Notes: generated by a model from the sequence alone, not told the origin. Counted from the stretch's first letter, positions 10,079 to 20,253 are shown. The stretch is 25,208 nucleotides of DNA from Zygnema cylindricum (GCA_037447655.1 JBBHKE010000343.1:20690-45897); one strand, 5' to 3'. Numbers and translations are program-made.

Positions 10079-11205
10079 TAGAGTTAAGAGTAAGAGTTGT
10101 TTTTATAGTTCCTTTTTAGCAGATGAGAGGTGAAATTTGTTGGAGAAATTGTGAGAGGAGAGTAATTTAAGAAGAGGCTAGGGTTTTGGCGCAATACAAA
10201 AACAAATAAAGATACAAAATTTAAGGGGGGGAGGGAAAAAAAAAACAAATGCAACATAACTAGAGATACAAAATTCCAAAGAAGAAATGGACAAAATAGC
10301 GAAAAAGAATACAAATACAAATATAAAAAAGAAAAAAGAGAAGAACGGACAGAAGGAGAAAAAAATTGCAAATACAAACATAAAAAAAAAAAAAAAAAAA
10401 ACAAAAGAAGAAAAGGATAAAAGGAGAAATGAATGCAAATACAAACATAATAAAGATAAGAAACTAAAAGAAGAAAAAGAGAAAATGGAGAAAATGGAGA
10501 AAATGGAGAAACTTACCGGGACAAAGGTTCGGAGAAAAAGTCTGAAGACAACTTTTATTTATAAAAATTAATTTTCCAGAAAGAAAAATTCCTTCTCCAA
10601 AATATACACTTTTTGTCGCTCCGCCTTCGTAAATTTTCTTGATTAGCGGACATTTATCTGCTGAAAGAAACAAGTAAATTAAAACAAACGATTAAAAATT
10701 AAATCAGAAAACAAAACATTCAAACAAAAGATTACAGATTCAAGACAGAAAAACATACATTCCAAACATTACAAAATTAATAATAATAATAATAAAAATA
10801 ATAATGTCAATCATCACAACTGAAAACTGTTACAGAAATCTTAAAAGACTTTAAAAACTCCAAGGAACAAAATTAATACTTTCACGAAAAAAAAACAAAC
10901 ATCACAAGAAAAAAAAACTTTAGAGGTCATTTTCTTAACTGAGAAATAGAGAATTAATACACAAAAATACTAAGGATTATAGAATTCCAGACAACATAAT
11001 TTAAAATAAAAAATGTATACAATTTCACAAAAAATACAAACAATTACAGGCAAGAGCAATAATTGCAAGCGTTACAAAGAAAGAAAAAAATAAAAATCTG
11101 AAGTATTACTAAGTAGGAATTTCAAAAACTTTAACAAAATTGCTGACTGAATTAAAGTGAGAATACAAACCTGGTATTGTCACATTAGTAGAGAATGAAA
11201 ATTTA
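7014..11205 (-). CDS. NHL-repeat (six-bladed beta-propeller) protein with disordered C-terminus, 5' partial
   Basis: Six exons were assembled on the - strand: 11205-11171, 10660-10517, 9276-9106, 8865-8644, 8130-8093 and 7580-7014 (TAG). Every intron is GT-AG, and from exon 10660 on the phases agree (1,1,1,0), giving about 391 aa. Propeller signatures are visible: YEDGPALSATFNGPSDIIND, then KNGNIYIYDRLNSAIRMYV, followed by DSVITIAGGN and LEYNKINCSLMVLDNTNKRI. This is the NHL pattern of a filling Gly/Pro turn, a D.NGN.Y..D strand and N..IR, although the last blades are degenerate. The Cys pairs (CPDCEIENFVGDC) suggest an extracytoplasmic, disulfide-bearing domain. The final exon is Ser/Asn/Glu-rich and carries a Gly run coded by a GGA/GGT repeat at 7170-7215. 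NHL domains are generally protein- or ligand-binding platforms; no specific role can be assigned. The signal peptide and first blades are not found upstream. The 38-nt fifth exon could instead begin at 8220. The first exon is the least certain. Confidence 0.75.
7590..7640 (-). repeat. Pyrimidine tract at the 3' end of an NHL-gene intron
   Basis: On the coding (-) strand this is a C/T tract of ctccc and ctctct units, ending tctgacttcag at the acceptor before 7580. It gives strong support to that acceptor. Confidence 0.8.
7950..8078 (-). repeat. Purine tract near the donor of the same NHL-gene intron
   Basis: The + strand reads ttccc/ttcctttcc repeats, so the transcribed RNA of the NHL gene carries ggaaggg units beginning about 15 nt after the GTGAGT donor at 8092. 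It is complementary in type to the pyrimidine tract at 7590-7640 of the same intron. Confidence 0.85.
8262..8456. repeat. 22-bp minisatellite (gatgtcaaatcagtccagaa)
   Basis: About eight or nine tandem copies of a 22-bp unit gatgtcaaatcagtccagaa + aa. The copies nearest 8400 are almost identical, and those at the left edge are diverged (agacgtcaagttagttaaaa). It lies in the NHL-gene intron between exons 8865-8644 and 8130-8093. Confidence 0.9.
9591..9987. repeat. Fold-back element: ~77-bp inverted repeat with ~240-bp loop
   Basis: The left arm 9591-9668 (ttttttaattcagtatttga ... gaattccatttttaaag) reappears as its reverse complement at 9908-9987 (cttaaaaatggaattcaaaa ... tactgaattaaaaaataa). 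Near-identity runs over the whole arm. It lies in an NHL-gene intron, directly followed by the GT/GA microsatellite. No ORF in the loop. No clear target duplication was recognised. Confidence 0.85.
9988..10075. repeat. (GT)n-(GA)n compound microsatellite
   Basis: About 20 bp of alternating gt, then tctgtgtgtg, then about 24 ga units. A shorter tgtgtgtgtgt lies just left at 9890. These are intronic to the NHL gene. Confidence 0.95.
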
Positions 11206-11326
11206 CTAAAAAACAAGGAAATTAAAACCATTTTTTGTAAGAATTGCAAACTGGATTTGAGAGGCATGGTTTTTTAAGTTTTAGGAGAAGAAGTAGAAAA
11301 GTATGAAACAAAAAAAAAAAAAAAAA

Positions 11327-11572
11327 CGGCAACTTTTGAGTCAACTTTTTTTTTTTTTTTTCCCTTAAAAATTTTTTTTTAAAAAAGTTTAAATTTGGAG
11401 CTAAAAACCTAAAAAAAAAAACAAAACTTCCGGGAAAAAAAAAAAAAAAAAACAGCAACTTTTGAGTCAAGTTTTTTTTTTTTGTTTTCCTTCAGAATTC
11501 TTTTTTAAGAAAGTTTAAATTTGGAGCTGAAAACCTCAAAAAAAACCCTAAACTTCCGGGAGGAAAAAATTA
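11327..11572. repeat. Tandem duplication, two copies of ~126 bp
   Basis: The segment starting gcaacttttgagtcaa at 11329 is repeated from 11454 (gcaacttttgagtcaagttt). Both copies contain agtttaaatttggagct and end acttccggga followed by an A run. The copies differ mainly in homopolymer length. It lies just upstream of the first recognised NHL exon, presumably in an intron. Confidence 0.85.
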
Positions 11573-11867
11573 AGAGCATCAGATAAACCTTTTTTTTCTT
11601 AAAGCAAATTTAAAAAGTAACAATTGAGAAAAAAAACATCCTGTCAACAAAAACTATGACTTATTTATTTTCTTTAAATCTCGAAATTAATCATCAACAA
11701 AAAAATTGTAGCAATAAAAAAAAATAAAAAGTTATTCACTTTTTTTACGACAACACTTGAAAATAATTTGGCAGTAGGAAATTTTGCAACATTAAAAGCT
11801 ACAACCTAAGTTTTGTCTCTAAATTGACACCTTTACGACTGCGAATAATACTGACTCAATAAATGAG

Positions 11868-11975
11868 TAAATCAGTAAATCCAGTGTATAAGTAAATCAG
11901 TAAATCCAGTAAATCCAGTAAATAAGTAAATTAGTAAATCAGTAAATCAGTAAATTCAGTAAAAACTCTAAATTC
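11868..11975. repeat. agtaaatc / cagtaaat minisatellite
   Basis: About ten imperfect units of 8-10 bp (agtaaatcagtaaatccagt) in tandem; no coding sense. Confidence 0.9.
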
Positions 11976-12166
11976 AGTTAAAAAGTGATAAGAAGTCTGT
12001 GGCGTACTTTGTCAGTCTGTAGCTTGAAATTTTCTTTAATAGTGTGGACTTTTGTTTTTGAGCTTGACAACTTGCCACGCACGCTAGAAGACAAAATGTC
12101 AAAATCACATTTGAATCTGTAAAAACAATCTACGGAAAATTATAGACAAGCTGGAATTCCGTACAT

Positions 12167-15100
12167 CAAGGTTCAGTAATGTACAATTTCACAGTACGGC
12201 CTGCACGGTACAGTCGCACTGTACTGCTGGTCACTCAAATGCACTTTACACGTGTACGACGTGTTCCGCTATTAGCGGTAAACCAGGGGAAATTCTTTCC
12301 TGCAAACCATAGTTCAAACGTAGGCGTTTTTATGGTAGGCCTTTGGTCGACGCCTTTATCGTAAGTTGTGTTATGGGCTTTTCATGTGATCTTTTTAGAT
12401 CGCTACTTTCATCATAGACCGTCCGATCGTCTGAATCGGACGGTGTAAATAAAAACTTTTGGTCCGAATGTTTTGATTGGTCCAATTTTTGGTCCGAATG
12501 TTTTAATTGGTCCGAATAGGTCCGAATACAATATGGGTCTTAAGGTCATATTGTATGTTTTGCATACAATAGGCATATTGTATGGGCCTACTTTCACCTA
12601 CTTTTGAACTATGCTGCAAACATAGTTGTTCACGGCGATTAGTGCGAACGTACCGTACGCGACGAATTATACGTAACAAACGCATTGAACCTTTTGATCA
12701 AATCGCAAAAAATCGTTAATGAATTTCCTTCCGTACTATTCCGTACATAAAAAAACAAAAAACTATTACATATAACACAGTTTGCAAGTTTTTCCCGTTA
12801 AATGAGCGGTAAAACAGTAAACTCTTTATATTTTTATCACACTCCTTGCTGGTATCGGAACTTCTCCACCAACTGGTAGTCCAGTCGTTCACCTCAGAGT
12901 ACGCTACGGACTTGACGTACCCGGGTCGAATGCCTAGAAGGTAAAATTTTATGAAATTTCGTCTGTCTAGGCCTGGGCCTATCTGACAGACAGAGATGGC
13001 CGCCTTCTGTCTGCCTTCTTTCTCTATCTCGCAGACAGCGCATTACTCCAAAAAAATAAAATACAGACCAAGAACAAATGACATTTTTCACATTCAGCAA
13101 TTTGCACGACATAGAAAAACAAGATATTTAAAAAAGATCAATCACATTAATCAAAAAAAAAATACATCTTTTTCGTCTATCTCTACTCTAAATCCTCTTT
13201 CCCTACATCAACGTCCATGATGTCTTCATCCGAACCCTCTTCCCCTACTTCTCCTTCCTTTTCTTCCAATGCCACCATGCGCTCTTCATAGCTAACATCC
13301 TTAGTTTTCTTTAACAGTTTGAGATTAGTGAAAACCCATACCAGATCATTAGCCCCTTTAGCCGTTAATCTATTTCTTTTTTTTGAGTGTATATGGTCAT
13401 ATGTTGACCAATTTCGCTCACAGGAGCTTGCAGCTGAGCATTGCGCACGTATTTTTGTTGCAACCTTCAGCAAGATAGGAGTGGCATGGCCAAAGTCTTG
13501 CCACCACTTCCACGCCGACATTTTCTTTGCACAAGATTTTGTCATTTCCCTACCAAAAACTCCCTCAAAAAGTCTATATTTTGATAACTGCATGTGGGCT
13601 TCTTCAATCTCCTCCACATTTGGAAGCATCCTCTCCAACATTATCTCAAAACCGTCCATAACTGTCGAGTTAGCACGTTGCCCATATGCAAGATTCTGAT
13701 ACTCCGGATCGAGTACAAAACCGGCCGCATAAATCGGGCTGTTGGCCATCTTCCACCTCGCCACCCAAGCCGTCTTCAACTCTTCCAAAGTCTCCATGCC
13801 CTCCTGAATATTACCTCCTCCAGCGCAAGCTAAATTGTCCAAAAACTGTCCAATCGCGTAAAAACCATGGTAAACCTTCCCCACATTCAGGCCACCTTTG
13901 TCGCATTCCCTAATCAACCTTACCACCGGTTCTGAAATTGACACGGCTTCACTCACTCTAACCCAAAACTCCGTGCTTAGAATGTGGCCCCTAACCTTAG
14001 CCCCCTCTATCCTGTACATAGGTTTCCCCACCCATTCCTTGAATTTGTTATCAAACATTAAACGCTCCAAACTCTCTTTCACATCTAATAACCTTTGGAG
14101 CATAATAAAATTAGTAGCAAACCTAGTCTCTCCAGGTTTTAGAAGCGGGAGTTCAGAAATTTGATTGAATATGGCTACACTCATGCTATGATTAGTGAAG
14201 AATTTTATAATTTCTTTCGCCTCTCGGATAGGTTTGGACATAAATGAGAACCTACTCCAATCTTCCAACAGCAAGTCGAGAATGTGCGCAGCGCATGGTG
14301 TCCACGTGATAGAAGGGTACTTTGTCGCGAGCAACGATGCTGCAGCCTTGTTCACCGGGGCAGAATTGGTAATAATCTGCACCACATCCTCCACCCCTAT
14401 AGTAAGCACTCCCTTCTCCAACACCTGACATATGAAGTCGGCGTCCTTAATATGCCCACTGGTGTCTTCCGCCGTCAAAAACATGTCACCTTTCGGGGTG
14501 ATAGCTATAATATTTAGAAGAGGTTTATCGTCAGTTGCTGTCCACCCGTCTGACGTGATCGTGGCACCGGTGAGAGAAATAGTTTCCTCGTAACTTGCTA
14601 AATCTTTCTTCACTTTCGCCTTGGTCTCTAACAGGAGACGATTTCTCATTGCACTGCGGATTGGTAACTTGTAAGATCCTCCTAGAACACCGGTATTATT
14701 CACCGCTGCCTTGAAATGTGGATCCTCTAAAAGTCGGAATGGCAATCCATTGGCGAAGAAAGCTGTGGCCCATGCTAAATCGACCTCTTTCTTATTACAC
14801 CTATTAAAATCATTGTGTATTCTAGTCTGCACCCCTCTTACTTTGGGACTAGGAATCGATGGAAAACTGCTGGTGAGATCATCCAAGTCGGAAATTACAC
14901 GTTTTTGAGAGGAAGTTACAGATTTTTGGGTTTCCGATGCACTAAACTCCTCCTTCACCTCATCTGGGCACATTGTGCAAGCTCTAATCCCTGCATTTTT
15001 TACGTTTCCAAGGAGACGATTTCTGATCCTCGTCGCTTGGGCGTTATATTCGAAGTTGCAATAAATACAGATGCATAATCGGTTGGCCAGAAGAATCCCA

Positions 15101-15641
15101 CCGTTTGCAGCCTTCACGTGCTCCCACTCCTCTCCTCGATTTCTGGGCATGATTGCTTTTGTCGAAGTCTGGAGGCGAGGATAGTAAAAAGCTTGGGAGG
15201 GAGGAGGGTAGGATATGGGGAAGCGGCTTCCTCGCGGTTTCGTTTTCATTGTTCCATGGCGTCTACTTTCAAAAAAATTGAAGAAGACGCCCGTACAAAT
15301 TTCAAACTGAACGCGCGAAATTATTGTGACGTTCAAGGTCTCTTTTCGAAAATGTCTATACATTTTCGATTATATAACGTACAACTTCCGTGGTATTCCT
15401 GTTCAGTTCATTGAACAGAAAGTACCAATAAGTACGACGCATATTTCCCGTTTTATTCCGTACATATCTGTAAAAAAATGTACAGTTACAGTAATTTGTT
15501 TACAGGTTTCCGTAAATTTTCAGTTTCAGTTTACAGTACACGTTTTTTTACGATTTTTTCAAAAGTCACGAATTATACGTTTCAATCGGAAAAAAGGAAA
15601 AAAATCGCGCGATTTGAACAACTATTGCTGTAAACCTTGAG
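12167..15641 (-). mobile_element. hAT-type DNA transposon (boundaries tentative)
   Basis: The body is defined by the hAT transposase at 13183-15363. Tentative ends: left caaggttcagtaatg at 12167, and right, as reverse complement, caaggtttacagcaat ending at 15641. They agree over about 16 bp with a 2-nt gap and begin CAAGG, compatible with the hAT terminal pattern. The flanking 8-mers (ccgtacat and agatggta) do not match, so either the insertion is old or the true ends differ. Sub-terminal regions are rich in short gtac/cgta motifs (gtacggcctgcacggtac at about 12194), which may be transposase-binding repeats. Confidence 0.5.
13183..15363 (-). CDS. hAT family transposase (BED-like finger, DUF659, hAT dimerisation domain), probably catalytically impaired
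   Basis: A single uninterrupted 726-codon frame; the likely start is the internal Met72 at 15150 (MPRNRGEEWEHVKAANGG), giving 655 aa. Order: BED-like zinc region (C99-x2-C102, then C129/C132), DUF659/RNase H-like core with TSDGWT (D272), SWTPCAAH-like block (ITWTPCAAHILDLLLED) and PGETRFATNF, then the C-terminal dimerisation block SSCERNWSTYDHIHSKKRNR (catalytic E649) and NDLVWVFTNLKLL. Its role would be cut-and-paste excision and integration of the element in the nucleus. Two family-invariant residues are altered. The second catalytic Asp, expected in a TDNAS-like block, is Asn333 (ITNSAP). The zinc-ligand His, expected in RIKxHLAG, is Arg116 (RIRNRLLG). Each is one transition away from the usual codon. 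The reading frame is free of stops, so decay is recent or the protein is retained for another use. Acidic tail at the C-terminus. Confidence 0.9.
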   Translation of the reverse strand: MYRHFRKETLNVTIISRVQFEICTGVFFNFFESRRHGTMKTKPRGSRFPISYPPPSQAFYYPRLQTSTKAIMPRNRGEEWEHVKAANGGILLANRLCICIYCNFEYNAQATRIRNRLLGNVKNAGIRACTMCPDEVKEEFSASETQKSVTSSQKRVISDLDDLTSSFPSIPSPKVRGVQTRIHNDFNRCNKKEVDLAWATAFFANGLPFRLLEDPHFKAAVNNTGVLGGSYKLPIRSAMRNRLLLETKAKVKKDLASYEETISLTGATITSDGWTATDDKPLLNIIAITPKGDMFLTAEDTSGHIKDADFICQVLEKGVLTIGVEDVVQIITNSAPVNKAAASLLATKYPSITWTPCAAHILDLLLEDWSRFSFMSKPIREAKEIIKFFTNHSMSVAIFNQISELPLLKPGETRFATNFIMLQRLLDVKESLERLMFDNKFKEWVGKPMYRIEGAKVRGHILSTEFWVRVSEAVSISEPVVRLIRECDKGGLNVGKVYHGFYAIGQFLDNLACAGGGNIQEGMETLEELKTAWVARWKMANSPIYAAGFVLDPEYQNLAYGQRANSTVMDGFEIMLERMLPNVEEIEEAHMQLSKYRLFEGVFGREMTKSCAKKMSAWKWWQDFGHATPILLKVATKIRAQCSAASSCERNWSTYDHIHSKKRNRLTAKGANDLVWVFTNLKLLKKTKDVSYEERMVALEEKEGEVGEEGSDEDIMDVDVGKEDLE

Positions 15642-15710
15642 ATGGTAACCGTAAAACCATCCGGTGGTTCTTAAACAAAAAAATAGCGTTAAGGCGTCGA
15701 TGTATTTTTT

Positions 15711-16040
15711 TAGTGTTGTGTATCGAGAGCCTCCGGACGATTTTCAATATGTAACTTTTTTGGCCAGCCGATAATCGATATATCATTCGATTTATTGAGA
15801 AGGCTAATATCGAAATAAAACATTGGCATATCTAGTTGAGCTGTTGGTCGATATGTATCGCGATACGTCCATAGGTTGGCTACAAAAATAATTAAAAATA
15901 TCCGTACACTTTTCTTACTATATTTTTATATTGTATCTGTTAGGGACCCCGCCTCCTACCAAATATATCGCGATGGTTTTTGTTGGTCCCGGAGCGATAT
16001 ATCAGATATCTAAAAGCTCGGTATCCGATATATCAGATAT
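15711..16040. mobile_element. Fragment related to the 20282 hAT MITE (cgatatatcg-rich)
   Basis: It begins tagtgttgtgtatcgagag, close to the tip tagtgttgggtatcgagg of the element at 20282, and continues with gataatcgatatatc. The matching right end was not found, so it is probably truncated. 15970-16010 (ttggtcccggagcgatatat) is inverted relative to 19905-19945 (gtcccgatatatcgctccg). Confidence 0.5.
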
Positions 16041-16853
16041 TGTAACATGTCACGACAGAAGTTGAAATATCTTCATATAATATGACGCGACATGACAGGA
16101 CGTGATATAATGTGACATAACATGTACACGTGACAACTGGCAGTCACAAAAATGCCAAATGAATGATTTCGTCATAAGCGTTAATTAATAATTGAACCTC
16201 CGGCTGTTTTACGACACGTGCGATAATATTGAAACATAATAAAATACAATACCTTTAGTACTACAAAGAATAGAAGGATATATTGGACAGCTACAGTAGT
16301 AACCCATTCGGGCACAAAACAAAAGGCAAGAAAAAAAAAATACACACATAGATGTATTCAATATATCTGTTTCTATTAACCTATTTTTAAAAAATTTAAG
16401 CTCAAACCAATTTACTTAGCCAAACAAGCACAAGAACACATTTCTTTAATTTCCAAACATTAGCAAAGTTTCCACTTTTTTTTTGTTTTGTTTAGTTTTC
16501 TTGATGGGAATCCCATCTTCCCAAAAACAATATAGAAATACCCGACTGGCGTAAAAATCTGAACTCTCTAAATTTCATAAATTGCAGACTTAACTGCAAA
16601 CTCCATACCAACATTGTGTCAAATCGTCTCAAATTAAACTACATTTTACGCAAAAACCTCTAAAATCCACTCTATTTCCCATCTTAATACTCCCCAAATC
16701 GCTATCCTAAATTGCACAAAAAATCCCAAATTCACACTAATGAACTTAAACCTCTATAACCCAAAATAACTAAACGAAAAAAAAAAAAGTTCCACATTAA
16801 GTAACAAAATCTCTAGTGCCCAAACAAGAAAAAAAAAAACATTAAAAAAATCG
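16041..16853. other. Intergenic / 3' flank of the AN1 zinc-finger gene
   Basis: 16040-16140 contains repeated catgtcacgac / gacatgacagg / gtgacataacatg motifs. The rest is AT-rich without ORFs. It contains the presumed 3' UTR of the gene at 16854-17721. Confidence 0.45.
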
Positions 16854-17721
16854 TTAACTAACAGCACATTTACTTCTATCACTCCCATGTTCCGCCTCCG
16901 CATGTGCGACTAATGTCACAATATCCGTGAACACTTTCCCACACCTCGGACACACCTCTCTCTCTCTCCCACTCCTTCCCCCCCCTCCTCCCGCCTCCCT
17001 GTCATTACTGAACCCGAACCCTCCCTCTGCCCTTGGACCTCCTCCCTCTACCCCCCCCAAATGCTCACTATCCACATGCATTATCAGTTCACTCACACTA
17101 CGGAACTGCATAGAACACTGTGGGCATTGCTCAGTTCCTCCTCCTCCCCCTCCTCCACCTCCCTCTCTTCCTCTCTCTCCTCCTCTCTCTCCTGCTCTCT
17201 CTCTCACACTTTCTGATGCTGCTCCGTTTGTCACAGGAATTCGTTGTCGAGCCGCAAAAGACAAAGCGTCGCGTCGCTGTTTGTCCCACTCTGTTTGTCT
17301 TCTACTGGCGGATCCTCTTAATGTATTCGAAGGATCGTTTTGAAGAGAATTGGTTCCAATGGGGTTATTGCTCGACGACGAAATTGAAGGTTTTTTCGAA
17401 TTTGTGGTCGAATTTGTCGACTTAATATTTCCCAAATTTCCGATTTGTCGATTTCCGGACGCGTTTTTCGTTCCGGAATTTGAAACAGAATTCGAATTAG
17501 TTGGAGCGGAAACTCCGACGGCTTTTTGGAAGTTTTGGAGAAATTTTTCTCCGAAAAAACTCGAGGATAAGTTGTTTGCTTTTTTCCCGGGACAAATGTG
17601 ATCGGGTCCAAATCGGTGTTTTAAACAAGTATCTTGTAAACAATCTCGACATTTTACCGTATTTGAAAACGTTAGGTTTTCTTTACAACCTTTTACAGGA
17701 CACTTTTTCTTCTTCGTTACT
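16854..17721 (-). CDS. AN1 plus tandem C2H2 zinc-finger protein (SAP11/SAP16- or ZFAND-like), terminal exon, 5' partial
   Basis: The exon starts after a ttctttcag acceptor at 17721 and stays open for 288 codons to a stop at 16854. Residues 6-42 (counting V at 17720 as 1) form a complete AN1 finger: C6-x4-C11-x11-C23-x2-C26-x4-C31-x2-H34-x5-H40-x-C42, with the typical CLKHRFGPDH core. A Ser/Asn-rich linker follows, then a basic stretch (RQTEWDKQRRDALSFAARQR) and a Gly/Arg/Glu low-complexity run. Two C2H2 fingers come next (CPQCSMQFRSVSELIMHVDSEH-type, C-x2-C-x12-H-x4-H, and a second of the same spacing starting CPRCGKVF), near the C-terminus. AN1, then C2H2, C2H2 is the order of plant stress-associated proteins SAP11/SAP16. 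AN1 proteins of this kind act in ubiquitin/proteasome-linked stress responses. A first AN1 finger is expected on an upstream exon that was not located. Role inferred from family only. Confidence 0.88.
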
Positions 17722-18130
17722 CTGAAAGAAAAGGGAAAAGGAAGAGAAAAAAAAAACGTTTCATTAAAAAATTAAATCGGATAAGGATAAGTTTCAGGTG
17801 TAAATATAGTATTGATTTGGTTAAATTTGCAATAGAATTAGGTGTGTTTGGAGTGAAATTAAGGTAAAACTAAGCAGAAATTTAGGTCAAGTTTTAATGG
17901 AAATGAGGTGAAACTAGAGTAGAACTTGTTTTGAAGTTATTGCGCAATGAAATGGGTATCAATGAAGCAAAAAAAATATAAATAAATTAAAAATCTATTT
18001 TGATTTATGTATATAGAGTTGAAAATGAGTGTAAAAATTCAGATGAAATGAAAAAAGAGCAAGAAAGAATGGAATTATATTTGCGGATTTCTTATTGAAC
18101 CACATTAGAATATATGTTTGTGAAGTCAAC
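17722..18130 (-). other. Probable intron upstream of the AN1 zinc-finger exon
   Basis: AT-rich with no protein-like reading frame and no second Cys/His cluster on the - strand. It ends at the ttctttcag acceptor. Confidence 0.5.
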
Positions 18131-18385
18131 ATTAGGAGGGAGGGAGAGAGGAAGAGAGAGGGAGAGAGGAAGAGAGAGGGAAAGGGGAAGAGAGAGGGAA
18201 AGGGGGAGAGAGGAAAAGAGGAAGAGAGAGGGAAAGGGCAGAGAGAGGGAAAGAGGAAGAGAGGGAAAGAGGAAGAGAGAGGGACAGAGGAAGAGAGAAG
18301 GAAAGAGGAAGAGAGAGGGAAAGAGGAAGAGAAGGGAGAAGGAGAAGAGAAATTGATAGGAAAAAGGAAAAAGGAGAAAGGAGAA
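18131..18385 (-). repeat. Long GA-rich tract (pyrimidine tract on the - strand)
   Basis: About 250 bp of gggagaga / ggaagagaggg units. Seen from the AN1 gene it is a ctctccctcttcc pyrimidine tract upstream of its acceptor. The long frames across it (Arg/Glu/Lys/Gly in one sense, Ser/Leu/Phe/Pro in the other) are artefacts. Confidence 0.9.
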
Positions 18386-18452
18386 ATGGTCCTCTCCGTG
18401 ACTGAAATTCAAGCCCTTACTTTGTGTAAGTACATTAAATGGATAAAGTAAC

Positions 18453-18606
18453 AGAGAACGGGGAAGAGGGAGGGAAAGGGGAAGAGAAAGGGAAAGGGGA
18501 AGAGGGAGGGAGAGGAGAAAAGAGAAAGGAGAAGGAGAAAAAGGAAAAAGGAAATAGGAAAATGGAAAATTGAGGATGGAGGAAGGAGAAAGGAGAAAGG
18601 AGAAAG
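18453..18606 (-). repeat. Second GA-rich tract
   Basis: Purine-only ggggaagagggagg and aaaggagaaagg units, separated from the first tract by about 65 bp of mixed sequence. That mixed segment (18386-18452) has acceptor- and donor-like sites on the - strand, but no recognisable protein motif. Confidence 0.9.
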
Positions 18607-18811
18607 TAATCCTGTGATTTTTTGAGATCCACTTTGTGACATGTGTGATTTTTTGAGCCGGAAATGCTTTTTAATAATATGGTATAATGGGGTATAGGTA
18701 CAAGGTTGCTTAACTTTTTTCTTGCCATATGTGGTTGTGGTTCCAATTTTGTTTGTTTAGTTGTAATACCCATCCACCTTTTGACATTCCTTTCCCTTGA
18801 CATCCATACCC

Positions 18812-19005
18812 AGTTTCCTCAATCGAAATCGATACTGTAATTCTGGATGGGGCACCATTGGTTTCGGTTAGTTTTAGGTTAATTTTAGGGTTAGTTTCAT
18901 TTCCAGGGTAAGGATATTCCGGTAGTTTACCTGGTTTCCTCAATCGGAATCGGTACTGCAGTTCTGGATGTAGCACCACTGGTTTTGATTAGTTTTAGGT
19001 TAGTT
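18812..19005. repeat. Tandem duplication, two ~80-bp copies about 120 bp apart
   Basis: Copy 1 (18812-18892) and copy 2 (18934-19004) share gtttcctcaatcg, aatcg-tactg, cagttctggatg, gcaccattggttt and ttagttttaggtta with scattered substitutions. Partly open on the - strand, but no protein family is recognised. Confidence 0.8.
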
Positions 19006-19835
19006 ATCCAGTGTCAGTATTTTCAGATAATCTGCAGCAAGGATATGAGCAGAAGCTGTAGGAGCCGTTGGATGATCATCTGACAGTGGAGCTCAGCCCC
19101 CTTGCGACGTGACGACCTTTGGCGTTTTGAAGAAAAAATCACATTTGCAGATTGTAGTTCATTTTGTTTCTCTGTATGTTGCTTTCCTATTGTAATATCT
19201 CTATCGCTTCATTTTGAGAAAATTGAAAAATAATATATTTGCATCTCATTAATGTTAGAATCATGAGCTGAGGTGGCGAAGAATATACAATATTCAAAGT
19301 ATAAGGATGCTGGAGACGTATTTGATATTAGAAAAATTAGAATTTGGCCATCAATATATTCGAGTTTCCTACTTTAATTTGTAACTAAGAAAAATCTAGA
19401 AATCCACATACTATATATTCTAGAATACAATAAAAAGGTGGTATTTGAAATTTTTTGTTGTCAAAATTCAAAACATTAGGACTCGGTGTGGTGGGTAACT
19501 GCTCCCTGGTTTTCTGTTTTTTTTGCGGTTATGGAAACCCAGTGCACTGTATATAGTACGGATCCTACTTTTCCATACTTTAAAATTGCAACCCACAAAA
19601 GATATGGTATGGACCACAATATATTTTGGTCTCTTCTTTACGACCAACAATTTAATTATCGTAGACCATATTCATTGTCCTTGAATATAGCTAACGTTGG
19701 CCATATTAATTGGCCGAATTAGTAATAGGTTTTTGAGAACAATGCGGGTGGGTATAAGTAGACAGCTTAATAATGTGGATCATGGTTGGGATGGAAATTT
19801 TTACACAGTACATATAATAAAATAATCGTAAAAAG
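19006..19835. other. Unassigned AT-rich stretch
   Basis: No ORF with protein character, and no clear repeat except short tatagaccata-type motifs at 19590-19700. Confidence 0.4.
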
Positions 19836-20253
19836 TAGCGTTGTATATTGGGAAAAAACTTATCGTGATATAATGGATAACGATAGTTTTCGGTTATCGC
19901 ACGGTGAGGGGTCCCGATATATCGCTCCGCAGCCAACAAGTTTTTATCGCCGATAAGAGTAAAAATATAGTGTACTATAATGTAGCACTCCAAACTATAT
20001 TTTCTTACATTTTACACATTGTATAGTATGATATGCCATGTCATGGCGTCCATACAAAAACAGTACAAGGTCTGAAAAGAACAATTATCGTCGATAATTA
20101 ACAGGCCTGATATTTATGGGTAATTCATTGCGATATATAGGTTTTCGCGATAATCCGTTACCGATATACTGGACCAAAACATCGATTATTTGTGCGTCAA
20201 AAAAAGGTACATATCGGTTATCGGCAATTGGCTACCAATACACAACACAACAA
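19836..20253. mobile_element. Possible second hAT-like non-autonomous element
   Basis: The left tagcgttgtatattgg (19836) and the reverse complement of the right ccaatacacaacacaa (to 20253) match at about 12 of 16 positions. The interior is rich in ttatcg/cgataa palindromes, as in the neighbouring element. The flanking 8-mers do not match well, so this is tentative. Confidence 0.35.

Larger units (their letters stand above)
11206..12166. other. AT-rich stretch upstream of the first recognised NHL exon
   Basis: The missing 5' exons of the NHL gene should lie here or further right, but no exon with convincing protein sense was found. Besides the 126-bp duplication it holds a (agtaaatc)n minisatellite at 11868-11975. 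One - strand stretch (12082-11981) is open for about 33 codons after a tcttctag acceptor. It looks somewhat protein-like (Lys-rich), but its phase could not be joined to the next exon. Confidence 0.4.

Noticed and set aside
11981-12082. 33-codon - strand open stretch after tcttctag as an upstream NHL exon
   Set aside because: Composition is protein-like, but no donor of the required phase (two leftover bases) was found to join 11205, and it lacks an NHL motif.
12530-12590. Hairpin attgtatg...catacaat as a structured RNA or terminator
   Set aside because: Only an 8-bp AT-rich stem in transposon-flanking DNA; expected by chance at this composition.
13319-14908. Several + strand frames under the transposase
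   Set aside because: Shadows of the hAT transposase on the opposite strand.
16927-17425. + strand Pro/Leu/Ser-rich frames
   Set aside because: Antisense of the AN1/C2H2 exon and its Gly/Glu/Arg repeat.
18095-18451. 118-codon Arg/Glu/Lys/Gly frame and its MVLSVTEIQAL tail
   Set aside because: A product of the GA tract. The short tail ends near a donor-like gtaagt, but there is no pyrimidine-rich acceptor on the + strand and no known motif.
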